64,000 bases of DNA, from NCBI RefSeq assembly GCF_019599265.1, contig NZ_JAHZTC010000022.1, forward strand, positions 1 through 64,000. The letters run 5' to 3'. The notes below the pieces were generated by a model. The model made no database searches. It saw only the letters and a program-made list of their open reading frames with translations, and was not told the origin of the DNA. The stretch is from Pontibacter sp. HSC-14F20. Its GTDB lineage: Bacteria > Bacteroidota > Bacteroidia > Cytophagales > Hymenobacteraceae. The translations under genes and the position numbers were made by a program. Positions 1 through 7,877 of this stretch are shown piece by piece (the first letter of the stretch is position 1; the number at the start of each line of letters is the position of its first letter).

Positions 1-1
1 G

Positions 2-109
2 ATAGAAGAACGAAATGAGAAACAAGTAAAAATCCACTGGAGCTTCACAGTCAAGGAGGCCAGGGAAAAGATGGCTTCTCAGTATGCTAAAGTGATACCT
101 AATGACTAA
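2..109 (+). CDS. IS630-type transposase, C-terminal end (partial)
   Basis: The open frame enters from the left window edge and ends at TAA 107-109, giving about 35 residues. The tail reads KIHWSFTVKEAREK followed by MASQYAKVIPND. A basic tryptophan segment followed by an 'ARxKxxxxY' helix is how IS630-family DDE transposases commonly end. The catalytic part lies outside the window, so intactness cannot be judged. It is convergent with the channel gene that ends 12 bases later, and no terminal inverted repeat could be placed. Family assignment rests on this short tail only. Confidence 0.55.
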   Translation: MEERNEKQVKIHWSFTVKEAREKMASQYAKVIPND

Positions 110-121
110 ATTGACTGTGTA

Positions 122-1447
122 CTAGTTCTGCATGGTTTCTGCCATAGGGAAGCGAACATTGGTTGCGGCAACCGGGTTGAAATGCAGGCTCCGTACATCG
201 TCCGCCGCCGGCATTTCGAATACCTCCAGGTCGAAGTACTTAACCGCTGCCAGCAAGTGGTCAAAAATATCGGCCATAATGCCTTCGTACTCCACCCACA
301 CAATGCTGTTGGCAAACAGGTATAGCTCAATCGGCATACCGGTAGTGGTTGGCTCGAGCTGGCGCACCATCATGGTCATGCCCTTGTGGGTTTTCGGGTG
401 GGTTTTCAGGTAAGCATCTATATACTGCCGGAAAACACCCACATTAGTCAGACTGCGTCCGTTGATCAAAAGGCTCTTGTCGATTTCGTTGTCTTGGTTA
501 AACTGGTCTATTTCACTTTGCCGCTCCTCCAGGTAGGTTTTCAAGAGCTGAATCTTGCTCAGGCGGCTCACCTCTTCGGCAGACAGGTAACGGATGCTGG
601 ATATTTTGATGTACACAGAGCGCTTGATACGTCTGCCACCCGAGCGCTGCATGCCCCGCCAGTTTTTAAACGAGTCAGAGATAAGAAAGTAAGTAGGTAT
701 AGTTGTGATGGTTTTGTCGAAGTTCTGCACTTTCACGGTGTTCAGGTTTATCTCAATCACATCGCCGTCGGCGCCATACTTTTCCATCGTTACCCAGTCG
801 CCAATGCGCACCATGTCATTGGACGAAACCTGTATACTGGCTACAAAGCCCATGATGGTATCCTTGAAAACCAACATCAGAATAGCCGAAGCCGCACCCA
901 TTGCCGTGATGAAGGTCAGGGCGTCTTTGCCGGTGAGGGTAGAGAAAATAAGCAGGCCAGCTATGAAGTACAGAAAGATAGTAAGCACCTGCATAAAACT
1001 CTCAACAGGCTTGTCCTTAAAGGTTTCGGTGGTTTTGAGGAAGTCCTTGCCGGTGCGCAGCAGTGCGCGCGCCACCCAGATCCAAAGCATAATCAGGTAG
1101 ATGTCGGTGAGCTTCATGAGCGGCGATACCCAGGTTGGGAAATCAGCAAATATGATAGGTATAGCCTGCACTACAATGATAAGTGGTGCGATGCGGGCCA
1201 GGTATACGACTACTCTGTTGCGTGCCATATACTCGACCAGCCTCGTGTTGGATCTGGCGGCAATCTTCTGGGCTGTGCCTACAAATATTTTTCTAGCTAG
1301 GAAATCAACCAGGTATACGATAATAGCTGTCGCGGTAATTAGCACCAGCAAGTTGATGTAGGTTGCTGCCTGTTCAGGTACGCCGAGGTTCAACAATTGG
1401 TCAAATGTCCAGCTACTGATTTGATCATTCGAATAAGTAGTGTTCAT
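122..1447 (-). CDS. Mechanosensitive ion channel, MscS family (YbdG/MscM type)
   Basis: A 441-residue inner-membrane channel that should open under membrane tension and protect against osmotic downshock. About five hydrophobic segments (roughly residues 28-50, 78-100, 113-130, 151-172, 176-207) precede the MscS core. The pore helix is rich in Gly/Ala (ITAMGAASAILMLVFKDTIM) and is followed by the beta domain with RIGDWVTMEKYGADGDV and TTIPTYFLISDSFKNW. Length and the long C-terminal domain fit the YbdG branch rather than short MscS. The ATG start at 1447 lies 43 bases downstream of a TACTTTTG promoter element. No terminator is visible before the IS630 remnant. Confidence 0.85.
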   Translation of the reverse strand: MNTTYSNDQISSWTFDQLLNLGVPEQAATYINLLVLITATAIIVYLVDFLARKIFVGTAQKIAARSNTRLVEYMARNRVVVYLARIAPLIIVVQAIPIIFADFPTWVSPLMKLTDIYLIMLWIWVARALLRTGKDFLKTTETFKDKPVESFMQVLTIFLYFIAGLLIFSTLTGKDALTFITAMGAASAILMLVFKDTIMGFVASIQVSSNDMVRIGDWVTMEKYGADGDVIEINLNTVKVQNFDKTITTIPTYFLISDSFKNWRGMQRSGGRRIKRSVYIKISSIRYLSAEEVSRLSKIQLLKTYLEERQSEIDQFNQDNEIDKSLLINGRSLTNVGVFRQYIDAYLKTHPKTHKGMTMMVRQLEPTTTGMPIELYLFANSIVWVEYEGIMADIFDHLLAAVKYFDLEVFEMPAADDVRSLHFNPVAATNVRFPMAETMQN

Positions 1448-1489
1448 GATAAAAGGTAAAGGGTTTAAAATGAATGCGCTATGGCTCTA

Positions 1490-1497
1490 CAAAAGTA
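1490..1497 (-). promoter_or_regulatory. Bacteroidota -7 element for the MscS gene
   Basis: On the minus strand this reads TACTTTTG, a full match to the Bacteroidota -7 consensus TAnnTTTG, 43 bases upstream of the ATG. A matching -33 TTG at the usual distance is not clear. Confidence 0.45.
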
Positions 1498-1549
1498 AGG
1501 CTTTTGCATTTAAGATGCCGTTTAAACATTAACTACAGCGTCATTTGCC

Positions 1550-3019
1550 CTATTCTACCTCGTAGCCAAGCAGTTCATTTACCTTTACCAGCTCATCGTC
1601 ATTGTCGGTCATCACAAAGAGTATGTCGTTGGGTTCCAGGATGGTAGCCCCATTTGGTGTCACAAACTTTTTGCTCCTGTTGATCAGCACAATTAATGCT
1701 CCCTTAGGAAAGTGAAGGTCTACCAGTGTTTTGCCAATCGCAGGACTATTTTTAGGAACTTCTATTTCGGTGAGCTCATTTTTCAGATCGTACTCCATCT
1801 CCAGGTCAAACTGGTGCTTCTTCAGTCTTTTATCCCTTTCGCCCAGGTTTAGCCACTTGGCCACAAGCGCAAGGGTGGTGCCCTGCACCATAACGGAGGT
1901 GAGTACGATGAAAAACACAATGTTGAAAATCATACCGGATCGCTCCACCCCCGCCAGCATGGGGTAGGTAGCAAATACGATCGGTACAGCACCACGCAAG
2001 CCCACCCACGACACGTAGAGCTTATCCTGTATCGTGTTTTTAAAGAAGGCCAAACTCAGGAACACACTCAGAGGACGTGCCACAATGATGAGGAATAGCG
2101 AAATCAGAAGTCCTACTCCCAATACGGGCACCATTTGCGATGGAAAAACCAGCAGGCCCAGCGTAAGGAACATCAGGATCTGCATCAGCCAGGCCACGCC
2201 ATCGTAAAATTTGGTAAGGCTGCGCTTGTGGATAAAGTTACGGTTGCCAAGCATAACCGCTGCCACGTATACCGCTAGAAAACCGTTGCCATTAATCAGA
2301 TTTGTGAAAGCGTAGGTAAAGATTACCATCGCCATGGTCAGCGCCGGGTATAGGCCTTCCTGCTCTAACTTGATCCGGTTGATTACCCATCCCATAATCC
2401 GGCCCATGGCTATACCTGACACGGCCCCAATGCTCATCTGCGTAAAAAACATGGGGACAAGCTGCCAGATGCTCGCCTCCGGGTTCAGTATCAGAAAGGT
2501 GAAGCTTATCGTCAGGAAATAGGCCATTGGGTCATTACTGCCCGACTCCAGCTCCAGCGTAGGCCTGAGGTTGTTTTTAAGCCCGATGTTTTTGGAACGG
2601 AGAATGGAAAACACTGCCGCCGCGTCGGTAGACGACACAATGGAGCCAAGAAGCAGACTCTCTAAGATAGTAAGGTCAGTGACAAGGTATACGAAGCCGC
2701 CGAGCGCAATGGCTGTGATAAAAACTCCGATGGTGGCCAGAACTACACCCCGCCACAAAATGGGTTTGGTGCTTTCCCAGCGTGTGTCCAGGCCACCGGA
2801 AAAGAGAATGAACGTAAGTGCGATCGTGCCCAGCGATTGGGCTGTCTGTGGGTCGTTATAGTAGATCTTGCCAAGTCCCTCAGACCCGGCCAGCATACCT
2901 ACCGCAAGAAATAGTAATAGAGCCGGTACCCCAAACCGGCCCAGGCTCTTACTAATCAGAATACTGATGAAGAGCAAAATAGAGGAGGCTAAAAGTATAT
3001 CTTCAAACGCAACACCCAT
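1550..3019 (-). CDS. nhaP2: Potassium/proton antiporter, CPA1 family with TrkA-C domain
   Basis: A 489-residue inner-membrane antiporter, likely exchanging K+ (or Na+) for H+. About 12 hydrophobic helices fill residues 1-390. The family ion-site sequence LESGSNDPMAYFL follows a polar SSTDAAAVFSILR helix. From about residue 410 there is a cytoplasmic TrkA_C/RCK-type domain (EIEVPKNSPAIGKTLVDLHF, ending with ILFVMTDNDDELVKVNELLG), typical of NhaP2/CvrA antiporters and suggesting nucleotide or ion gating. The ATG at 3019 is preceded by an AT-rich spacer. It probably forms its own unit between kynU and the channel gene. The exact cation cannot be told from sequence. Confidence 0.85.
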   Translation of the reverse strand: MGVAFEDILLASSILLFISILISKSLGRFGVPALLLFLAVGMLAGSEGLGKIYYNDPQTAQSLGTIALTFILFSGGLDTRWESTKPILWRGVVLATIGVFITAIALGGFVYLVTDLTILESLLLGSIVSSTDAAAVFSILRSKNIGLKNNLRPTLELESGSNDPMAYFLTISFTFLILNPEASIWQLVPMFFTQMSIGAVSGIAMGRIMGWVINRIKLEQEGLYPALTMAMVIFTYAFTNLINGNGFLAVYVAAVMLGNRNFIHKRSLTKFYDGVAWLMQILMFLTLGLLVFPSQMVPVLGVGLLISLFLIIVARPLSVFLSLAFFKNTIQDKLYVSWVGLRGAVPIVFATYPMLAGVERSGMIFNIVFFIVLTSVMVQGTTLALVAKWLNLGERDKRLKKHQFDLEMEYDLKNELTEIEVPKNSPAIGKTLVDLHFPKGALIVLINRSKKFVTPNGATILEPNDILFVMTDNDDELVKVNELLGYEVE

Positions 3020-3235
3020 TTATTAGCCTAAAGTGATCTAAAATATTATCAAATCGGATTTGTCTTGCTCATAAGCAGCATATCGTATTTCTTTGAAATC
3101 TTCCGGAAAGGTCTTTTCGCGTGCATATCCGCACAAGTGGGCGGCAGAAGCAGCACATGCCCTTGCGTAACTTATTACTCTGAGCAGTAGATGGTGGTTA
3201 CAAACTCTCTGCCCGGCTATTGGAATTGCTTATAT

Positions 3236-4513
3236 TTAGCTATGCCCTTCAAGGCAGGCGTGCAGGATTTCGGAGAAGCGGTATACCTCTTCAAAGCTGT
3301 TGTAAAGCGGCGTGGGTGCAACCCGAATCACGCTCGGCTCACGGAAATCCACGATAATACCGGCTTCCATTAGTTTATCAAACAACTCGCGGGCGTTTTG
3401 CTTCACAAGGAGCGATATCTGGCAGCCGCGGGCCTGCGGGTCGCGTGGGGTAATCATCTCGAGCACGTCTTTGCTCACCTGCACGTCATTAATCAGGAAC
3501 TCCAGGTAGCCTGTCAGCTTCTCGCTCTTGGCGCGCAGATTTGCTATACCTGCTTCGTCAAAAATTTCTAGTGAAGCACGATGCACAGCCATTGGCAGAA
3601 TCTGGGCGTTGCTTAGCTGCCAGCCTTCAGCACCAGGTATGGGTATAAAGCCTTTCTTCATCTGGAAGCGCACGCTTGCATCGTGGCCCCACCAGCCGGC
3701 AAAACGCGGCAGATCCGGGTTGTTGGCGTGGCGCTCGTGCACGAACACACCCGAGGTACCGCCCGGTCCTGAATTGAGGTACTTGTAGGTACACCACACG
3801 GCAAAGTCCACACCCCAGTCGTGCAGCTGCATAGGTATGTTGCCGGCGGCATGCGCCAGATCAAAACCTACCACAGCACCCACTTCGTGCCCTGCTTGTG
3901 TGATGGCCTGCATGTCATATACCTGCCCGGTGTAGTAATTGATACCACCCATCATCACCAGCGCCAGTTCGTCACCGTGCTCGCGTATGCTTTGCAGGAT
4001 GTCTTCGGTGCGCAGCGTGTGTTCGCCTTCTCTCGGGAACAACTCTACAATCGCCTCTTCCGGGGTATAGCCATGGAATTTCACCTGCGTCTCGAGCGCA
4101 TACTGGTCCGACGGAAAAGCCCCGCCCTCCATAATGATTTTGATGCGCTTGCCCTCCGGTCTGTAAAACGACACGAGCATGAGGTGCAGGTTCACAGTGA
4201 GCTGGTTCATGATCACCACTTCCTGCGCCTTGGCTCCCACCACACGGGCAGCGCCATCTGTTAGCAACTTATGGTAGTTGAACCAAGGGTCTTCACCTTT
4301 AAAGTGTCCCTCTACAGCGTAGTTCGCCCATTTATACATCTCGTTGTCGATGTACATCTGCGCCGACTTTGGCTGTAAACCAAGTGAGTTACCACAAAAG
4401 TAAATAGCGTCGCGGCCGTTTACCTGCGGAAAATAAAAGCGATCTTTGAAATGCTTAAGCGGGTCGAGGTTATCTTGTTCCTGCGCAAAGGCAAGGCTAT
4501 TCTGATAGTTCAT
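3236..4513 (-). CDS. kynU: Kynureninase
   Basis: A 425-residue PLP enzyme that cleaves kynurenine or 3-hydroxykynurenine to (3-hydroxy)anthranilate and alanine. The PLP lysine is K244 in WCTYKYLNSGPGG and the cofactor aspartate is D218 in VVGFDLAHAAGN; both contexts are diagnostic. Length is typical. The start (ATG 4513, MNYQNSLAFAQEQD) fits the family N-terminus. ACMSD and 3-hydroxyanthranilate dioxygenase follow upstream on the same strand, so the 3-hydroxy branch leading to aminomuconate is likely. Tryptophan dioxygenase, kynurenine formamidase and kynurenine monooxygenase are not in the window. A TATCTTCG element (minus strand, 4573-4580) is a possible promoter. Confidence 0.95.
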   Translation of the reverse strand: MNYQNSLAFAQEQDNLDPLKHFKDRFYFPQVNGRDAIYFCGNSLGLQPKSAQMYIDNEMYKWANYAVEGHFKGEDPWFNYHKLLTDGAARVVGAKAQEVVIMNQLTVNLHLMLVSFYRPEGKRIKIIMEGGAFPSDQYALETQVKFHGYTPEEAIVELFPREGEHTLRTEDILQSIREHGDELALVMMGGINYYTGQVYDMQAITQAGHEVGAVVGFDLAHAAGNIPMQLHDWGVDFAVWCTYKYLNSGPGGTSGVFVHERHANNPDLPRFAGWWGHDASVRFQMKKGFIPIPGAEGWQLSNAQILPMAVHRASLEIFDEAGIANLRAKSEKLTGYLEFLINDVQVSKDVLEMITPRDPQARGCQISLLVKQNARELFDKLMEAGIIVDFREPSVIRVAPTPLYNSFEEVYRFSEILHACLEGHS

Positions 4514-4631
4514 TTTTGTTGTGCGGGTATGGGTGTTATCAAAAGGCGGCGTCAGCCCCTTAATTCATCTCCTGCGAAGATAGAAAATAACTGGGCAAAG
4601 TTTATTAAGCCCTCGCCCGGTAACGGCCATG

Positions 4632-5711
4632 TTATTTCCAGTTTGTCTTCCCAAAATCATACTTCAGGCCAATGCTGAATGATCTTGGCAATTCTTCCAG
4701 AACCAAAAGGTGGTTGATTTCGGCATAAACAGCCATTCTTGGAAATAGTTTCGATTCAAATCCGAGACCGGGGCTAAGGCGGAGTGCAGCCCGGAGTCCG
4801 TTTTCATTATAGCCTTCTTCAGGGTGGCTATAAGACACGTAGCCAGCATCCAGGAGGTGAACGAGCACATAAGCGCTATATTTTTCTGCTTTCTTAAAGG
4901 CCATTTCGTACCGCAAACCCAAGGCATACGAATGCGCTTTCTCTTCCCCAAATCTATAAGAAGAGTAGTCTATAGACGCCTTAATAGAATGCCTGCTGTG
5001 TTTGGAGAAGTAATACTGAAGACCAGCCATATTTCCGTAGCCACGTGCTTCAATCGGAATGTTCTTGCTGAAGCCATACTTGCTGTATTGCGTAAAAAAG
5101 ACCCAGTTCGGTTCTTTCCCGGCTTTCTTATTACCCTGCCACTCGTAGCTAGCCTCCCCCTGGTTGTATTCCCGAATTATCTTAGTCAGACTACCTTCTT
5201 TCAAAGTTGTCTTCTCCAACTGCTGCACAATGTCCATGCGGTCATACAGCAGCGAACTGAGCGTGCCAATGTACTTATGGTCTTTCCGCAAATACTTTTT
5301 GCCGCCCTGGTTCTCATACACGTTGTTATTCTCGAGTCTATGCAATGCATTGTCTTTGGATACATAGTAGTACTCTGATGAATTCTCTTCTCTTTTATAG
5401 AGTGAAACCTTAGGCGACTCGATCAGCACTTTCAGCACCAGAGAGACACTATCAGCATTCGTTGTATAGCGTTTAGCAACAAACTTTTCACCGTTATCGA
5501 GCTTTATCTCAGAGATCTGCTCTGCAGTAAATACTTGCTTGGCACCCTGCTCACCGGAGAAGCGTATTTCATTGGGCTCGTCGTAAAAATAAGTGATGGA
5601 TCCTGTCAGGTTATCTCCATTTTTCAGGGCTATTACCCCCTTTTGGCTTTGGATCTGGGCATAGAGAGCAACCGGAAAGAATAGAAGAAAGAGTATAAGT
5701 TTGAGTTTCAT
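4632..5711 (-). CDS. Predicted outer-membrane beta-barrel protein of unknown function
   Basis: About 359 residues from the ATG at 5711. That start is chosen because it gives a clean signal peptide (MKLKLILFLLFFPVALYAQ) and lies about 30 bases below a promoter element; a longer frame to 5771 would put 20 unsuitable residues in front. After the signal come about 190 residues with a 'GDNLTGSITY' beginning, then alternating aromatic strands (YGNMAGLQYYFSKHSRHSIK, YALGLRYEMAF) ending in IGLKYDFGKTNWK, which suggests a C-terminal barrel. It lies between kynU and ACMSD on the same strand but has no recognised link to tryptophan breakdown. Confidence 0.7.
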   Translation of the reverse strand: MKLKLILFLLFFPVALYAQIQSQKGVIALKNGDNLTGSITYFYDEPNEIRFSGEQGAKQVFTAEQISEIKLDNGEKFVAKRYTTNADSVSLVLKVLIESPKVSLYKREENSSEYYYVSKDNALHRLENNNVYENQGGKKYLRKDHKYIGTLSSLLYDRMDIVQQLEKTTLKEGSLTKIIREYNQGEASYEWQGNKKAGKEPNWVFFTQYSKYGFSKNIPIEARGYGNMAGLQYYFSKHSRHSIKASIDYSSYRFGEEKAHSYALGLRYEMAFKKAEKYSAYVLVHLLDAGYVSYSHPEEGYNENGLRAALRLSPGLGFESKLFPRMAVYAEINHLLVLEELPRSFSIGLKYDFGKTNWK

Positions 5712-5740
5712 AAAAAAGGTAGGATTATAATTTTCGGGTG

Positions 5741-5748
5741 CAAATATA
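5741..5748 (-). promoter_or_regulatory. -7 element for the outer-membrane protein gene
   Basis: The minus strand reads TATATTTG, matching TAnnTTTG, 30 bases before the ATG at 5711. This supports the shorter start of that gene. The -33 box is unclear. Confidence 0.5.
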
Positions 5749-5882
5749 ATCCAACTCCCAGATACTTGCACTATCTACACCGCACATCTTTTGTTATAAA
5801 GAAGGCACGAGGTATACGCAAGTAAAATAGACCTTTACAGAGGAGAGAATACCGAAACAATTGCTGGAAAGGAACTCCGGTT

Positions 5883-6971
5883 TTAGACCTTAGCCTTCGA
5901 AATATCCACTGAGTCCTTCACAAAAAGGCTCTTCTCCAGATTAAGCCATTCCAGGGCAGTGCCATGCAGCATGCGGTCTTTGGTGGCGCGATCGTAAGGC
6001 ATAGATTCAATTAATTTGCCGGGCTCCAGTTCGCCGAGAGGAAAAGGATAGTCAGTGCCGAGGGCAATGCTGTTGACGCCCACCAGATTCACGAGGTACT
6101 CCAGCGCCTGCGGGTCGTGCACAAGTGAGTCGAAGTAGAATTTGCCCAGGTACTCGCGTGGGTTCACGTTGTTGTCAATCGCGCACAGATCGGGGCGCAC
6201 CTCAAAACCGTGCACAATACGGCCAATGGTAGCCGGAAAGGAGCCGCCGCCGTGCGCAAAAGCTACCCGCAGCTTTGGCAAACGCTCGAGCACACCGCCG
6301 AAAATCATGGAGCAAATCGCCAGACTGGTTTCGGCGGGCATACCTACGAGCCAGGGCAGCCAGTATTTGCTCATTTTCTCCTTGCCGTACATATCCCAAG
6401 GGTGTACAAACACGGCTGCGCCCAGTTCTTCAGCCGCCTGAAAAATTGGGAACAGCTCGGGTGCGTCCAGGTTCCAGTCGTTGATATGCGAACCGATCTG
6501 TATACCTGCCATACCCAATTCCTTCATGCAACGCTCCAGCTCTTTAATTGCCAAATCGGGGTCCTGCATCGGAATGGTGCCAAGGCCAATGAAGCGGTCG
6601 GGGTAGTCGGCGACTATACCTGCGATGTGGTCATTGAGCATGCGCGACAGATCGTAGGTATGCTCCGGCTTTGCCCAATAGTTGAACATGACAGGCACCG
6701 TGCTCAGCACCTGCACCCCCACCTGGTGATGACTACACTCGTGCATGCGCACTTTGGGGTCCCAGCAATTGTCCTGAATCTCGCGGAAGAACTTGTCGTC
6801 CATCATCATGCGGGCGCAGCACGGCTTGTGGTGCTCGAGCCTCACGAAACCGCCATAGCCATAGCGCTCCCGCAAATCGGGCCAGGTGGCGGGCAGGATA
6901 TGCGTGTGGATATCAATCTTGAACAGATTGTTTTCGGCAGGTATAGAGAGGTCAGGCTTTGGGTTTTGCAT
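5883..6971 (-). CDS. nbaD: 2-amino-3-carboxymuconate-6-semialdehyde decarboxylase (ACMSD)
   Basis: A 362-residue amidohydrolase-superfamily enzyme that decarboxylates ACMS to 2-aminomuconate semialdehyde, drawing flux away from quinolinate/NAD. The metal-binding HxH is H22-T-H24 in KIDIHTHILP; a further metal region is FVHPWDMYG and the late aspartate sits in LGTDYPFPLGE. The segment RLEHHKPCCARMM is like ACMSD proteins. Length is close to the usual 330-360. It lies between the outer-membrane gene (171-base gap) and 3-hydroxyanthranilate dioxygenase (201-base gap) on the same strand. Other decarboxylases share the fold, but the neighbours make ACMSD very likely. Confidence 0.92.
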   Translation of the reverse strand: MQNPKPDLSIPAENNLFKIDIHTHILPATWPDLRERYGYGGFVRLEHHKPCCARMMMDDKFFREIQDNCWDPKVRMHECSHHQVGVQVLSTVPVMFNYWAKPEHTYDLSRMLNDHIAGIVADYPDRFIGLGTIPMQDPDLAIKELERCMKELGMAGIQIGSHINDWNLDAPELFPIFQAAEELGAAVFVHPWDMYGKEKMSKYWLPWLVGMPAETSLAICSMIFGGVLERLPKLRVAFAHGGGSFPATIGRIVHGFEVRPDLCAIDNNVNPREYLGKFYFDSLVHDPQALEYLVNLVGVNSIALGTDYPFPLGELEPGKLIESMPYDRATKDRMLHGTALEWLNLEKSLFVKDSVDISKAKV

Positions 6972-7172
6972 GCTGGTAAAGGAACGAAAAAGCGGCTATA
7001 CAGCGTACGGCCAAGTAAAGCAATCCAACAAGATACACATTTTATAGATTTTACGTCGGCTATCCTGATATTCGTTAGCCAAAAGCGGCATCTAGATTCT
7101 CAGATCGGGAGGCCCTACCCCAGCTACGCTTGCCTCCTTCGACTCGTGTCTCGGACACAGTCTAAAAGACAG

Positions 7173-7700
7173 TTACGCAGGCTTAACTGGCGGCTGCAAT
7201 ACCTCACCACACTTCTTGCAAGTCCGCAAGTCTTCATTATCCCAGAAATTCCCCATAATTACAGGAAGTTGCTTCACAATATCCGTCACTTCCGTGAAAT
7301 CCTCGTGCAGCTTGTTACCGCAGTTCTCACAAAACCACATAAAACCGTCCTTCTCCCCTTCTCTTCTATAACGCTCAATCACCAGACCAACCGTGTTGGC
7401 TGGGCGTTGCGGAGAGTGTGGCACCTTTGCTGGCAACAGGAAAATCTCACCCTCTTTGATAGGAATATCCACGGGCTTGCCATCTTCTATAATCTTCAGC
7501 ACAATATCGCCTTCCACCTGATAGAAAAACTCCTCGCTTTCATCGTAGTGATAGTCTTTTCGGGCGTTGGGTCCGCCCACTACCATCACAATAAAATCGT
7601 CGTTTCCTTTGTATACCTGCTGGTTGCCTACGGGTGGCTTCAGCAAATGGCGGTGTTCTTCTATCCACTGTTTAAAATTGAAAGCGCGCTGTATGGCCAT
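7173..7700 (-). CDS. nbaC: 3-hydroxyanthranilate 3,4-dioxygenase
   Basis: A 175-residue cupin dioxygenase that opens 3-hydroxyanthranilate to ACMS, the substrate of the next gene. Catalytic Fe(II) ligands are visible as H51, E57 (HYDESEEFFYQVEGD) and H95 (LLPAKVPHSPQRP). The C-terminus has the bacterial rubredoxin-like site, C124/C127 (CENC) and C161/C164 (CKKC). Length and start (MAIQRAFNFKQWIEE) are typical. It should work directly with ACMSD and kynU on the same strand. No terminator is evident downstream; the 201-base gap before ACMSD holds an imperfect inverted repeat near 7141-7163. Confidence 0.95.
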   Translation of the reverse strand: MAIQRAFNFKQWIEEHRHLLKPPVGNQQVYKGNDDFIVMVVGGPNARKDYHYDESEEFFYQVEGDIVLKIIEDGKPVDIPIKEGEIFLLPAKVPHSPQRPANTVGLVIERYRREGEKDGFMWFCENCGNKLHEDFTEVTDIVKQLPVIMGNFWDNEDLRTCKKCGEVLQPPVKPA

Positions 7701-7855
7701 AGCTTTATCGGGTTAGGTTGATAGTTTGAATGTACGAGAATTACACGCAATTGGCAAATACCGCACAGCCCAGCACATATCTGACAAAGCATTTCAGGTA
7801 TAGGGCAACATTTTATACCTCCTGTGTATACCTGCAGGGTACTTCAAAGTATAAA

Positions 7856-7875
7856 GGGTAAGCCTATACTTACCC
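7856..7875 (+). promoter_or_regulatory. Perfect hairpin abutting a start codon
   Basis: GGGTAAG (7856-7862) and CTTACCC (7869-7875) are perfect complements around a 6-base loop, two bases before the ATG at 7878. It covers the place where a ribosome-binding site would sit and could restrict translation of the large outer-membrane protein. The role is inferred. Confidence 0.35.
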
Positions 7876-7877
7876 AT

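Noticed and set aside
386..1300. Plus-strand frame of 304 codons opposite the MscS gene
   Set aside because: It is antisense to a well-supported channel gene and has no recognisable domain.
7136..7165. Imperfect inverted repeat near the end of the dioxygenase gene
   Set aside because: It has no T-tract and is short; part of it (CCTTCGACTCG) recurs near 13981 on the other strand, but two hits are too few to call a repeat family.
6210..7721. Long plus-strand open frame (503 codons) opposite ACMSD and the dioxygenase
   Set aside because: It lies antisense to two clearly recognised enzymes and has no domain, signal peptide or start context of its own.
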